Below are positions 22,968-36,316 of a DNA stretch of 64,000 nucleotides, piece after piece. The notes below the pieces were generated by a model that made no database searches, had not been told where the DNA came from, and saw only the letters and a list, made by a program, of their open reading frames with translations. The position numbers and the translations under genes were made by a program. The DNA comes from Phragmites australis. Its lineage: Eukaryota; Streptophyta; Magnoliopsida; Poales; Poaceae. The stretch covers positions 4,588,001 through 4,652,000 of the forward strand of contig NC_084929.1 of the NCBI RefSeq assembly GCF_958298935.1, written 5' to 3'. Every line of letters starts with the position of its first letter. Positions within the stretch are counted from its first letter, which is position 1.

Positions 22968-25900
22968 TCATTTCCTTCTCTTCATCACACTTTTGCAATA
23001 GCGCACAGAACCGGAGCTAATATGTTCCTTGTATATTGCCTGCATATAAGTTTTACAAGGTGATTTATCAAATACAATATCATTTCTGCTAAGCCATAAA
23101 ACCCAACATAAAGCAGATGCACCGGTTAACAATAGCCTTTTTTCTTTTGTTCCCCTTCCTGCTAACCAATCTCCAAATAGATTATGTATACTAGAAGGTA
23201 GATTCAATTTAAAGGCAATTTGAACCGCTCACCAAAGAAACTTAGCAAAATGATAATAAAAAGAGGTGTTGAATGGTTTCATTGCTACTACAAAAGCAAC
23301 AGATTTTACTCACATTCCAGTTTTGTCTTGCTAAATTGTCTTTGGTAAGAATAACACCCTTCTTTAGGTACCACAAGAAAATCTTTATTTTTAGAGGAAT
23401 CTTCAAATTCCACACTACCCGATTCGCATCTATATTTCCATTGTTTACAAAGGCACTGTACATTGAATGAACTGAAAACTGTCTATTCTGATGTAAGTTC
23501 CACCAAAAACATCATGATTATCATTCAAATGGATATGCATGACTTGAGTAACCAACTAATGCTAAAGTATTAAATTATTACCAACCAGCGATCTACGAAA
23601 AGAAATATTGAGTGGAACACTTCTAAACACCGTTGCCACGGATGTACTCTTCCCATGAACAATGTTATAGAGCGATGGTATTGCTCTCTAAGGGTGTAGT
23701 TCCCCAGCCATTTATCTTCCCAAAAACGAATCTGGTTTCCATCATTAAGAGGAAAAGTACCCAAATCTAGGAATTTTCTTTTGACATTCATCAAATCGAT
23801 CCAAAATTGTGAGTCACCTGGCTTTTTCTCCACCTGAGCTACTGTTTGGTGTTTTAGATATTTATTCCTAAGAAGATTCTTTCATAAACCATCCTCATTT
23901 ATTAACTTGAACTTCCATTTGCTTAGAAGACATTGATTTTGTATGTCAATATTTTGTATTCCTAATCCTCCTTGATCCTTTGGTTGACACACAATGTCCC
24001 ATCTAGCTAGCATATATTTTTTCTCGTGGTCATCACTCTGCCAAAAAAACCTCAATCTAAAAAACTCCAATTTTTATAGTATTCCTCTAGGGACCTCAAA
24101 AAAAGAGAGCATAAATATTGCTAGACTAGTTAGCACATAATTAATCAGGACTAGCCTACATCCAACTGACACGTGCTTACTTTTCCAAGTACTTAACCTT
24201 TTTTCAAATTTCTCTTCTATTATCCTCCAATCCTTATTACATAACTTTCTATGATGCATAGGAATGCCTAAATACTTAAAAGGATAGGTACTCCTATGAC
24301 ATCCAAATAGCTTAGAATACTTTTCTTGATAGTCCTGTGCCATACCATAGCAGAACAACTCCCTCTTATGAAAGTTTATCTTTAGACCAGTTAATTGTTC
24401 AAAGGCACAAAACAATAGCTTCATGTTTTTTGCTTGTTCTAAATTACGATCCATGAAGATGATCGTATCATCCGTATATTGTAAGATGGATAAACCACCA
24501 TCAACTAAATGCGGAATGACCCCAGCAAATTGACCATTGCTCTTAGCTCATCAAAATAGCAAGCATATCCACTACTATGTTAAACATGATCGAAGATAAA
24601 GGGTCACCTTGTCTAAGACATTTCTTTGTTTGAAAATTATGTCCTACTTAATCATTAACTTTTACTCCCACATATCCGCCTTCAACAAAAGATTTTATCC
24701 ACTCGCACCAGATTGGTGAGAAACCTTTCATTCGTAGAACTTGTTGTAAAAAGTGCCACTTTACTTTATCATAAGCTTTATCAAAATCAATTTTTAGTCT
24801 AACCCGTTTAATTTCTTTCGGTGCATCTCATCTATTGCCTCATGTAATATGACTACACCTTCCATGATATTTCTACCTGATAGGAAAGCCGTTTGTATTG
24901 GACTAATTACCTTTTTAGCTACCACATAAATTATGCAAGTAGCTACCTTGGTAAAAAAATTTAAAACTCACATTTAGTAGACAAATAGGTCTATAATGCT
25001 GAATTTGTGAGGCATCTTTGCTTTTAGGTAACAAAATTATGGTTCCAAAATTAAGACAATGCAACGTAGTATTTCTTTCTTGAAATCTACAAATAAAGCC
25101 ATCAGATCACCTTTTATCAAGTCCTAGAAAGTTTGATAGAACTCAGCTGAAAAACCATCTGGTCCTATGGCTTTATTGTGTTCCATTTGAAAGATTGCAT
25201 GTCTCACCTCATTCTCATAGAAATCTGAAGTTAACATTTTGTTTTCTAAATCAAAAACCTGTGGGATATCTTCTCATCGGGTCTCATCCATCTCGAAATG
25301 GTTTTTCCCGGGAGTTTTGAATTACCCTTTATAATATGTAGTAATGTGTTTCTTAAATTCCGCATCCCCACGTATAGTTACCCCATCATGTTACGACTGA
25401 AAAATTCATTGCTTTTGATGTTTTCCATTTGCTACTAACTGGAAATATTTAGTATTAGAGTCACCTTGAAGTAACCCTTTTACCTTTGCCCGCTGGTACC
25501 ATTTAATCTCTTCTTCCCTCAACAGATGGGCTAACCTCTCATTAAAATATTGCTTTAAATCTATTTCATTTGGAGACAAAGGTGTATTCTCGGCTTTTTT
25601 ATCCAGCTCATCTAGTTTTTTAATGAGATTATGTTTCTCTTTCTTGTAATGCTCACTTACATTCTTTGCCCAACCTCTTAAATGTTGTCTTATTCTCTGA
25701 ATTTTTGCTTCCATCTCTCCATAGGGGTACTTCCATTTGTATCATTTGTCCAAACATCATCTACCATTTCATAGAAACCCTCTCTTACTAACCAACCAAG
25801 TTCAAATTTAAACTCTGGTTGATTACTACATACTGATGCCTCTCCTGTGTTTAAAAGCAGATGAGTATGATCAGATATTTCTCTTGTTAGAGCTTGAACA

Positions 25901-26560
25901 GTTGAGAGTGAAAATTTCTGCTCCCATTCCGTGCTCATTAGTATTCTATCCAATTTCTCATAAGTTGGAACACTCATTGAATTAGCCCAAGTGTATTGTC
26001 TTCCTGACATTTGAAGTTCTCGTAAATCAAGTCCGTAATAATTGCATTGAACAAGAAAGGCCACCTTTGTTCAAAATTATCACTATTCTTTTCATGTGGA
26101 CTTCTCAAAATATTGAAATCACCACTTATTAGAATAGGATAGGTTTCATTGGTGCACATTTGAACTAATTCTGATAAGAAAATGTCTTTGTAATAGGCTT
26201 GAGCCGGACTATAGACCGTCACCAGAGCCCATTTATAACCATCCAACTTATTACGTAATTGAAATTTTACATAAAACCCCCTTATGCAATACCCCTTATG
26301 TCATAAGTGTCAAGATCGATCCCTAGCAAAATACCACCTGATCTACCTCTAGGAGCTTTGCTATGCCACATAAATTCCTTTCCCCCACACAAATTCTTGA
26401 GGAAACTATCTAAAAAGGAATCCCTTCCCCTTTTTGATATCGCAATGAAATCTAATGTTTATTCTTTTGATACGTCTGATATATATCTATGCTTTTTGGG
26501 GTCTTTAAACCTATTGCTATTCCAAAAGACTCATTTCATCAAGAATGGTGCTTAGTTGTC
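22968..26560 (-). pseudogene. LINE B ORF2 (endonuclease and reverse transcriptase)
   Basis: Read downward: AP-endonuclease pieces (LVTVYSPAQAYYKDIFLSEL and PILISGDFNILRSPHEKNSD near 26200-26090; YTWANSMSVPTYEKLDRILM near 25970), a linker to HLLREEEIKWYQRAKVKGLL with GDSNTKYF (25450), and degenerate reverse transcriptase (25100-24074). The catalytic box reads YTDD at about 24465 rather than the common YADD. Next come LKINFHKRELFCYG, IRFWEDKWLGNYTLREQY and the C-terminal zf-RVT motif CCFCSSNETIQHLF (about 23285). Many stops and frameshifts are present. The enzyme would nick DNA and reverse-transcribe LINE RNA; this copy cannot encode it. Confidence 0.85.
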
Positions 26561-27165
26561 TTGGATTTCCACCCAACTCAGACCCCATTAATCTTACGGG
26601 CTTTAACCGTAGACTTAACCAAAACTTGTTGATCACATAATTGATCGGTACCCGTTTCCATTACCACCTCTGTTGTATCACCACATAAGTGACTCAAAGT
26701 TAGGTAATCTAATTCCTCATCTTCTTGTATTTCTCTCTCTTCCATATCTAAAAGGTCTGAAAGCATATTATTTTTCTATTTTTGATTAAAACGTAAACTC
26801 TCAGAATCCTTAATTTTAATAATAGAATGATCAGTTGAACTATCATTGCTACCGAAAAGTATTCCAACGCTATGAATATTAGAAGCAATAAGATCATATG
26901 ACATAGATAAAATTGAATTGGAGATTTTACCTTTCGTTGTAGCTTCCTCCAGAACATGGCCAGACTTCAACTTCGAAGCTTGGTCCATCGTGTGTTGATC
27001 CACTGTGTTTTCCTGGCGCTTGCTCCTGCGCATAGCATCGCCTGAAGCCTCAGGGATAGCTGCCAGGGCATCAAGACCGACCAGGCCCTCCATAGCCACA
27101 ACTGGCTTCTTCCCTAGTGCTATGCCACTGAGCCCACCAGAGGCATCCAACGGAGAGGCCATTTT

Positions 27166-29719
27166 TCATCCTGTTGCCTTGCACAGTCCAATAGGATCAA
27201 CAATCAGTGAAGCCGACATCGCTTCTTGTGCCATCTGTTCGCCATCAGTGCCCAATCTAGGTGCGGTTTGAGCCTCAACAACAGCCTGCTTCATTGCCGA
27301 CACCTGTTGTGAGGACCGGCCAGAAGAAGGATCTTTAGCACCGGTATTATGAGAATTTTCATCGAAAATATTCCCTGTTGCATTCATCTCGTCCATCTTG
27401 TAATCCTCGTCCATTTCTCCATTCCCATCATTATCCTCTACATTGTCCATAATAATAGGAACCAGATTTGCTTCATTTTCTGTAGGCTCAACCCTGAATT
27501 GCAGCTCATATAGATACTCACCGATGACCACATCAACATATTTCGGTATCAAATTTGAATCTAGAACCGAAACTTGCATTCGAACAATATCATACCTTCT
27601 AGTAAATTTCATGTCCACCATTTGGATTACTCCCAACAGGGAACCCACAGCCCAGATGGTAAGGAAATCTCTTAGCTCCTTGGTCAAACCGCGGAACTGC
27701 ACCCAAACCTTAGGTGTAATATACTTGAACTCCTTAGTCGCAACTCACTCTTTGATCACCATCCTTGCATTCTGTGACTTAGTTTGCACAGCACCCCATT
27801 CCACCATGCGTTTCAATTCTGCCTTGGATGGAAAATTAGTTCTAAACATATTTGGTCCATTTTCTTCTACCACCCACTTCCATCTGCCAGGGATCAATCT
27901 CTGTAATTCCGACGTGACATTAGCCACGGTCAAAGAACCCTCAATCACTCTTACCAATGCTGTTTTGGAATCATTCTTTGTTTTCTGGCTAGACGTGTGT
28001 GGGATGTAAAAGAACCCTAAGCCTTCCACTGCGGAACTGCAAGGAACAGCTACAGGCTTTACTGCTTTCAAGAAATGGCATCTATGAGTTACATGCTCCT
28101 CACTTTCACAGATATCACAAAATAATATTGTAACACATTCATCTTGAGTATGACCCTTTGTAGAGAAATGGAAACAATAAGGTTTAGATTTTTCGGTACC
28201 GTCTTTCATCCCCCCTTGCGCAGAGGATTCTAGGATATCAACCATCATCGTCATAGATCCATCAAGAGCTACCATTCCTGTCCCCAAATCGGCATTAGCC
28301 TTGGTGTTTATTGATGTTCCCTCCGAAGCCCCAGGGGTGGGGACACCAGTGTTCGCTGGCACTTCAGAAGCCTTGGATGCCAGCATAACCCCAAGTGCAA
28401 CATTACCACCCTGTTTGGCTGGAGCCAAAACAAATGGATTGGCAGCCCCTGTGCTGGAATGGAGCACCATGCCGACGCTCACACCTTAGAATGGAATAGC
28501 TCTGATCCCCTGTGTTGGGACTCCATTAGAGCTCATTTGCTGAGGAACCGCAAAAGCCCCTCCTGTGAACATGTGCTGATTGTTGTAGTACCCGTGTCCA
28601 CCTTGGTGTCCTCCATGGTTGGTTCTTCCTCCAAAGCGGCCACGATGGTGGCGACGGAACCGACCACCACCCCAGCCGCCATAAGCATAACAGCCTCCTT
28701 GTTCGCCGTAGTAACCTCTGCCGTCATACCCAAGATGGAACCCCTGGCTGATGTGCTAGAAGCCGCCTCGGTTGACGAAACTACTCAGTCCGTCGGCAAC
28801 ACCACGCGACATCCCATGGACCGGCGCTGTGCCACGATGTATTTGGTTTCCACCGCCCCTCTCCACGCCTTCCCTAACCACATTTGTGTATGAGCATGAT
28901 TTGATCCAAAGCACCTTCGACGTCGGCGCCCTATAGCATATCCAGCTCGTCCCGGTCCTGAAAAAAGGGCAAGTCCTTTTGTGGGCCTTAATAGGATGTC
29001 ATCCCTTAATTTGCGATTTTCATTAACCAAAACTTTATGGGTCCGTGAGGTTAAATCTAGATTCAAATTTGAAACGATTACTGAAGGATTGCCGTGATTT
29101 TTGGATCCAGATGTTCGGAAACTTGTCGCCATTACCTTCATTGAGGACGATGAGCTGACATTGCGCACCATCACCGGAGCTGAGAGTGAAGAAGATCTTG
29201 TTCCAATTATCATGCCGTCAGTATGAACTGACATCCGGCTACCTCTCTGCCAATTAGCTCTAGCCAAAACATCACCGAAGGTACGAGGTGGAGAGACCCT
29301 AGGTATCGGCAAGGGACCACGCCAAGGGCGTCTAAAACCTCATCTCTGCACAATGGCATCCACCACTTTCCCCGCCAACAAACCTTTTCTCTCAAACCTG
29401 CAACCACAAAATTGTTATTGACCTTGGATGACGAAGGAGTTGAGAGCTCGGCCTCTGCCGCCAGCAAATCGACAACGTCAAAGCCCATCGCCTTAGCCTC
29501 CTTCACTAGCTCCGGCGTGCTTACAAACACCTCGCTCTCTTCATCTGAATCGGCTAAATTCTCGCCACACGCCCAGAACATCCCTGCGAAAGACATTGGC
29601 GAATGGACAGACTCCTCTCCCACACCCTTAGGAGGCAGTATCTCTCGAAGGCGATCCTCCACCACCGCAGACATCCCACGCTCTGGAGAAAACCCCGGCC
29701 GAGCCGCAGGTGCCAGCAT
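27166..29719 (-). pseudogene. LINE B ORF1 (gag-like RNA-binding protein)
   Basis: Read downward from 29719, the pieces are an acidic N-terminal region with PRVSPPRTFGDVLARANW (about 29300), a Gly/Ala/Thr-rich spacer, a zinc-knuckle region YCFHFSTKGHTQDECVTILF followed by CDICESEEHVTHRC (about 28160-28080), and a domain with LIPGRWKWVVEENGPNMFRT (about 27900). It continues in another frame as VQFRGLTKELRDFLTIWAVG (about 27690) into an acidic tail. This is the usual order of plant L1 ORF1, which coats the element RNA. At least three frame changes break it. Confidence 0.8.
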
Positions 29720-29848
29720 AAGACGGCATCACCTCATGATCGCCTCATAGATTGTTCACTTATCTTAGGTAGTCAAATGCTGCAGATACAACCAATATAT
29801 ACAACCATTATCTTATGTCGGATAAGTTCACACTATCTTATGCATCAT

Positions 29849-30753
29849 GGTCATGAAAGAACTATACAACATGAATACCTCAATGTACGGTGGCCAGAAA
29901 ATTTGGAGAACTAATTAAACGGAGGACTACGGTAGCAATGAATTGTTTCCCCCAACAGATCACTTTTTTTTTTCCATTTTGTTCAACTCTTTGGTTCAAT
30001 TTTGTTCAGATCTTAAATTTAAGTTCAGTTCAATGGACACTTGAGTCTGAATTGGTCAAAACAATGAGGTCAGTACATGCATGACATTGTGTTAAGGATC
30101 ACCCTGAACTTAGAAATAGTTCATTTTCATATGAACTTTTCCAAGCCATTGCTTGTTGTTCTAGGGAAAAAACAATGCATGACTTCATGTTTCTTTATTC
30201 CAGTTAAAATTCAATGCAAAACTTTGCCTTTCTTTGTTGTAGTAAAAATTCGGTGCATATCTTTTTTCCTTAGTTTTTATAGCCTTACATTACTCTGTGA
30301 CAGTAGAAATAATAAGGGAAATTTGTTGGTGATTAGGGGTTCTGGCGTCCCCATTAGCAAAAATCCGATAATCCAACATGTTGCAATGTTTCAAAAAAAT
30401 CCATGAAAAATCATGTACGTGGTATGCATAAAAAGTGAAGTAATCCTGCAAAATTCATTTCGTTATTCATCTTGATATCAAGATTCACAAAACACAAGTG
30501 GTACTGTTAGCACATGTGAACAATGCTGGATTGACTGCGTCTATTTTGTTTCTTTATTTCTAGGTTGAATTTGCCATTGATTTTTATGTGTTTTGCCATT
30601 GATTTCACATGATCTTAGGTTGAATATGAAAAGATATAGTTGGAAGAAAAAGCTTGTACTGAATTTTACACCCATGGATGGTACTGGGTGATATACTGTT
30701 TCTGGCCCTTCTTTCCTCACCCAGTTCTAATGCTTGCCAAGCAAGAATGAAAT
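29849..30753. other. Intergenic, no gene recognised
   Basis: AT-rich DNA with repeated words around CCATTG and GTTGTAGTAAAAATTC. No coding signal or terminal repeats were found. Confidence 0.4.
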
Positions 30754-31310
30754 TGGATTTCCATACACCAATACCTTAATTCATCATGTATCTTTTGTTG
30801 TTATATAAAAAATAGAAATGGCCAGTATGTTACATGCAAAGGCTTGCCTGCCAATCTTCTTTTATCTCTAGATCACAGCCAGTCTTCACCACCACTACTT
30901 TGCAACAAATTACTCAGAATTAAACATATATGAGGATGGATCCTGATTATGGTGTCATCAACTTTCTTTCCATTTTTACGAAGTTGAGGCTCATGCTCAT
31001 GCATGTACATGCCACATATAAATTTGACTAAATTAGACCTGCTGAACCCATCATAGTCAGGTCTATTATTGTTTGACCTATACTGGTTCGTCTTATGAAG
31101 AAACCCATCAGAATTATTAAAGTTCGATGGTAATTTGCATAGGCCGTGTCATTTGTTAACTTTTAACTTAAACTTTTTAGTTTTCATTTTCATCGCAACA
31201 CGGTAGACAAAGAATTTTTTCCTCTCACATGTTTACCAAAAGAATGTGTGTTTCTAGATCTCCACATAGTTTTGCCTATATTTTTTTCTACAAAAATGTA
31301 ACATGTGTTA
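30754..31310. repeat. Direct repeat, unit 1
   Basis: The stretch from TTGGATTTCCATACACCAAT to ACATGTGTTAG is repeated with many small differences at 31797-32345, for example ATTACTCAGAATTAAACATA against the AATATA version. The two units share order along their whole length. Confidence 0.75.
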
Positions 31311-31796
31311 GTTGTTGAAATAAGAATTGCATACTTGTTGGTATCATCTAGAAATATTCAGAGATGGCAAGAGACTAGAGTTTCCATGCTTCATGGCAAA
31401 GGAGGACAACTCTAGAACAAGATATTTGTTATGGAGGGAAATCTCAAGGAAATAGATAAGGATGAGTGAATATTCTAGAGCTAGATATTTGTTATGGAGG
31501 GAAATATCTAGGAAATAGATAAGGATGAGTGAATATTCTAGAGCTAGATATTTCTTAGAGAAGAGTGTAGAATGTTGTCGCATGTCAATATGGCTATGTA
31601 CAAGTATAAATAGGGGTGTCACCCCCTCATCCACCATGCCAAGGAGCCATAGGAGTAGCCAAGACATGGCATATGTAGTCTCTAGCATAAGTAGACACCA
31701 TGGAGTAAGGTAGTACCATGAAGAAGAGAGAGCTATCCCAAGTGTGAATCTCAGTGATGGCCATGAGCCCATGAGAAGGCCTTTAGTAGAGATTGT
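31311..31796. mobile_element. LTR-like spacer between the direct repeats
   Basis: Contains TATAAATAGGGG (about 31606) followed by GTGTCACCCCCTCATCCACC, which resembles the promoter part of a copia-type LTR. Upstream of it, about 75-bp tandem copies containing TGTTATGGAGGGAAAT and GATAAGGATGAGTGAATATT occur (31425-31560). TG/CA ends and a target duplication were not resolved. Confidence 0.4.
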
Positions 31797-32345
31797 TGGA
31801 TTTCCATGCACCAATACCTCAATTCATCATGTATTTTTTGTTATTATATAAAAATCATAAAATGGTCAATATGTTACTTATATGCAAAGGCTTGCCTACC
31901 ACTCTTCTTTTATCTCTAGATTACAACCAATCTTCATCACTACTTTGTAACAAATTACTCAGAATTAAATATATATGAGGGTGGATCCTGGTTATGGTGT
32001 CATAACTTTCTTTCCATGTTATGAAGTTAAGGCTCATGCGTGTACATGCCACATATAAAGTCAACTAAATCAGACCTGTTGAACCCATCATAGTCAAATT
32101 ATTACTATCTGACTTATATTGGTTCATCTTCTGAAGAAACTCATCATGATCATTAAGGTTCTATGGTAAGTTGAACATACCTTGACATTTGTTAACTTTT
32201 GACTTAAACTTTTTTGTCTTCATTTTCATTGCATCACTATAGACAAAGAATTTTTTTCCTCTCAGATGTTTCCCAAAAGAATGTGTTTTTTTTTCTTCAC
32301 ATGAGTTTTGCCTAGATTTTTTCTACAAAAAGGTGACATGTGTTA
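31797..32345. repeat. Direct repeat, unit 2
   Basis: Diverged second copy of 30754-31310, preceded and followed by unrelated sequence. The pair may be LTR-like ends of a rearranged element or a segmental duplication; neither is proven. Confidence 0.7.
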
Positions 32346-33102
32346 GTCATAAGCGAAGGTAGGGAATATTACAACAAAATGTTTCAACTTACTTAATAAC
32401 AAGCTTTGATTTTTTAGCTAGGTCATCCACCATAGAAGAGTTAAAGACGTGTCCTGTCTTACTTTTCTTTGTTGAGCTTCTCCAGAACACTCGACCCAGT
32501 CGTAAGGTCAATTTTAAGGCCTAACAAATCCTCCCACTGGCACATAGACGTCCTTCTACCCGAAATTAATCATAAGTTATGAATGGCTTTCTTTTCTCTC
32601 AATAATACATATGCCAGTTCTGATCACAAATATCTTAATCTTGTTATGGAGGTAGTAAGTGCCCTTCAATGTAAAGTTGCCATGATAATAGCCTACAATC
32701 ATCAAGTGTTCAAGACCATCGACAACTTGACTAAACATTGTAACATTAATTACAACATACAAGTCGTGTACTACCAAAAAATCAACTTTGAAGTCTAGAA
32801 CTGAATTTAATCTAAAGTGGATATACCTCATGATCTCACGGAGGATTTCCATAGGAAGCAATGTGCTTTGGGTGATAAAGGGACTTCAATCCATTCATTA
32901 TCTTCACAGTAGAAGGAACTTCTACAATATCACACAACAACAAAAAACTGAAATTTTGGGCATAGGTTTCAGAAAGAGGTGTTCCATGCTGGCTTCAATC
33001 CATTCATTATCTTCATTTTCATTTAGAGGAATTGAGAACGCTCTATAGAAAATCTAAAATGGCATTATTATAGATTAATCCATTCATTCAAATAGACACA
33101 CT
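32346..33102. other. Intergenic, no gene recognised
   Basis: AT-rich. It contains CCTCCCACTGGCACATAGAC near 32531, of LTR-retrotransposon flavour, and the repeated phrase CAATCCATTCATTATCTTCA (about 32888 and 32996). No coding domain was seen. Confidence 0.35.
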
Positions 33103-36100
33103 TGTCATGTCCCAAAATCCGTAATTACATAATTAAGTATAAATATGCTTCTTAAGCATTATGTTTAATTTTGTGTAATTTTGTTTTGTAACTCTAGAGC
33201 AATTCGTTTAAAGTCATTCGGATGAGAGAAAGAAATCTGAGAGAGAAAAGAATAAAAATTCGCAGTTAAAAAGGACTTTTCTCTAACATGTGGGACCCAC
33301 ACCCGGTCCCACACCCCTCTCCCTCACGTGCAGCCCACCTGCTCCCTCTCTCACTCCCTCAGCTCACTCTCCCCCACCGTGCAGCACACAGGAGCAGTAG
33401 CTCCTCCCTCCTCCCTCACACTCACTCTCTCTTTCTGCCTCAAATCCCATCTCTAGAGCAAGATTCGAGGTGAGTATGTGGTACCATCGTGATCACGAGC
33501 TTTAAGCTATGCACCCGTCCAATTCCTTTTCGTTTTCTCGAAGGATTTGGGCTGGATTTGATGTCTTTTGGTATTTAGGGTTGAAACACGAGGAACACCG
33601 GCGTTCATCCTCCTCCCGAGCGATTTCCCTCTGTTTCCTCCTTGACCCGGTGGTCAAAAACCTCGGCAAAGACCATTGGGTGAGTCCCTTAGGTATGCAT
33701 GTCAAGAATTCATGTTTTGGTTGGATAGATTTTGAATTTGGAGCTAAGGTTGTAAAGTTCTAGTGTTCTTGAGCATTGAAGGCAATAGCCAAGTTTTGGT
33801 CAATTTCGGCTTATACGTGTGGTCCTATACAGTAGAGGAGGTCAAGAGGGTGCTCTAGGTCAAAATTCCCACCCCAAAAGCCATCAGAATCGCTGGATCG
33901 TCGCCGGTGAGCTCACCTAGTACCCCCGGCCGCTCCCAGCGTTCTGACCGCGCTTTCCGGTGGTCTGACCGTCGTTCCAGGGGTCCGACCGCCCCTCGGG
34001 CCGATCTAATTGCCAGAACCCAAACCTCTCTGCACGCCAGTGGTCTGACCGTAATTTCCAGTGGTCTGATCGCCCCTGTTGGAGGTCTAACTGCGGTCAA
34101 CTCAGCAGAACCGTCGCATAGTTTACTGTTGGCTGAAACTTGTAAAATTCATAATAAATTCTCTGTAGCTCCAAAAATTATGAAACCAATTTTTTTGGTT
34201 TCATAATTATCTAGTATACCTATTAAAAATATCTCCAGCCATTAAATAATTAATTAAATTTCTGAGATTTATTAATTAGGTTAAAACTTCATTAATTCAC
34301 CGTTAACTCATCGCAAACCCAAAATGAGTAACCAATTTTGCTAGTCTTCTTATAACTTTTTATATCTAGGAAAACGTTTTCATTCATTTTATGGCATTTC
34401 ATCATATGTATTTTTGTGGCATACATATTTGCACTTCATTCATACTCATCATTGCATGCGTTCTTCTTTAGTGAACGAAGAACCGAAGCGTGACGCGGGT
34501 GTGAGCGAAGGCGGTAGCAAGCTCCCGTATTTCTGTGAATTCTGTGCGGGGAGTGTCAGGTAAACCCCAGAGCAACAAGGCCAGCAACTAAGCATATTGC
34601 ACCTTTGTTCAATTGAATGAAGTCTAAAATTTATGAACTATGCTTATGTATGTTTGCATGTGTCGAGTCGAGATCGAGTACAAGTGGGTAGATCCTATGT
34701 TGAATGCATTACTTCTACCTTGAATTGTTGTTTATCCTTTCCTTGTCGCCTTGAGTATGTTGTTGGTGTCTAGATTATAAGTTAAATCGAAATGCTTAGC
34801 AATGCATAGCTCATTTGGTAGAAGTCGAGCGGTGAATTGTTTCATCATTCGCGAGCAAATGCGTTATTTACTTTCGTAATGATCACAATGTTAGATATGT
34901 GTTGATGATGGTTGGATGAGTAGTGAGTATGAGACGAGATGTGGGCGGTGATAAGGGTGTTATTTGTTCCGGAGGAAAGTCCTAGGGGCAGGCCAGGAGA
35001 GGAACCTGAACACCGTAGATCGCTTGCATCATTTAAGCACCGATCATCGATGTAGTCAGCTTTAGCACTTACCTTACTCACCATATGCCGATCTAATGGT
35101 AAGGCGAGCCGAATACCTCTGTAGTTGTGATCATTTGGGCGTGAACATCGACAGTGTGAGCGGACGGACTTGTAAGAGGTGCTAGTTTGCTTCGGGAGTA
35201 GTTCTAATACTTCCGCATCGAGCGATGCATGATACAAATAGTTGGGACTTATTAGGAAAGGTTGACATGAGTACCCCTTGTATGGATCTGTGTGGTCATA
35301 CAAGCCGTATGTTTCTCAAGTCGTGTGGGTCCAGAAGTATCCCCTGCAGGGTGTAAAAATATTTCAAAATACCGCACTCTTGGTCATGAGCATGCTTCTG
35401 TTTATCTGCATCGGTCGTAGAGTTTTCTCTTGTGGTTGATGGTTGGATATATAGGAGATGGTTGAGTTGGTCTTTGTTACATATATGTTCATAATGGTTC
35501 CAATTATTTATGTTCAGTTGGTTATGGCAGGGTAGAGTTATGTTGTTGTTGGTTAAGTTAATTGCTCAGACCTATGTGTCTAGGTTGCTTATTGCTTATG
35601 TTTAACTTAACCATGTGATTTTTCCTTGCTAATAGCTCAATGCATAATCCTTAGAGTCGAGCTATGTATATGTGCTCTTTATGGTTTAAATCTTGCGAGT
35701 ACCTTCGTACTTATGCCTGCGTTTTCAGGTGCTACTGGTGAGTAAGAGCCGATGTTTGGCTATTTCGTGCCTACCGTTCAGGGTGGCAGGCAAGAGTAGT
35801 TCATCCTACTCTCGGAGGTCGTGCTTTTAGGGTGGAGCCTAAGGGCATGTGGCTTAACTTTTTTTTGTTGTAGATGTTGTTGTATTTTGTTGTAAATTGG
35901 TGTAAATGGTTGCATTGCTAAAGACTTGTAATATAATATTAATTACTCGTTTTTTCTTAAGCTGTGTTGTGATGTATATATTGGAAAGGCATGTGTTCCG
36001 ATCTTGGGCACAAAACACGTACCGGGACTACTGGGATAATATTTTGGTTAATTATCGAGGTTATGATTATGAATAATAATCCTCCTGATGATTAATTAGA

Positions 36101-36124
36101 ATATTATTTGGACGGTTCCTCACA
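33103..36124 (+). mobile_element. Solo LTR, gypsy-like, about 3.0 kb
   Basis: Starts TGTCATGTCCCAAAATCC and ends GACGGTTCCTCACA, so it has TG...CA termini. The 5-bp flanks ACACT (33098-33102) and ACATT (36125-36129) differ by one base. The internal text (GGGACCCACACCCGGTCCCA near 33292; ATGTGTTCCGATCTTGGGCA near 35991) matches the style of long grass Ty3/gypsy LTRs. No gag, protease or polymerase lies next to it, so it is a solo LTR from recombination. The open frames inside (33288-34206 and 34845-35303) are not genes. The family name is uncertain. Confidence 0.65.
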
Positions 36125-36316
36125 ACATTTTAAGAAAATAAGGAGCTTATTCAGGCAAAATATTTTTCTTTCCCACTCACTATCATATGAAAAATAATAT
36201 ATTCTATCAGTTACATGTCTCATTCAAAAGAATACCCTAGCAGTACTCCAACTACAAAGGCCTGGAGATAGTTTCACCCAAAAAAAGACAATGTTGAAGA
36301 CCTAATTCCACTTTTC

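Larger units (their letters stand above)
22720..29835 (-). mobile_element. LINE copy B, near full length
   Basis: A 7.1-kb L1-type retrotransposon on the minus strand with ORF1 (gag-like, 29719-27166) and ORF2 (endonuclease, reverse transcriptase and zf-RVT, about 26560-22968). Its 3' tail CATTATCTAAAAA lies at 22720-22733. The perfect 13-bp repeat TCTTATGCATCAT flanks it (22707-22719 and 29836-29848), so it moved by target-primed reverse transcription. Both ORFs carry frameshifts and stops, so it is no longer active. It abuts LINE copy A. Confidence 0.9.

Noticed and set aside
33288..34206. Open frames of 60-100 codons
   Set aside because: They lie inside the solo LTR and show only compositional bias.
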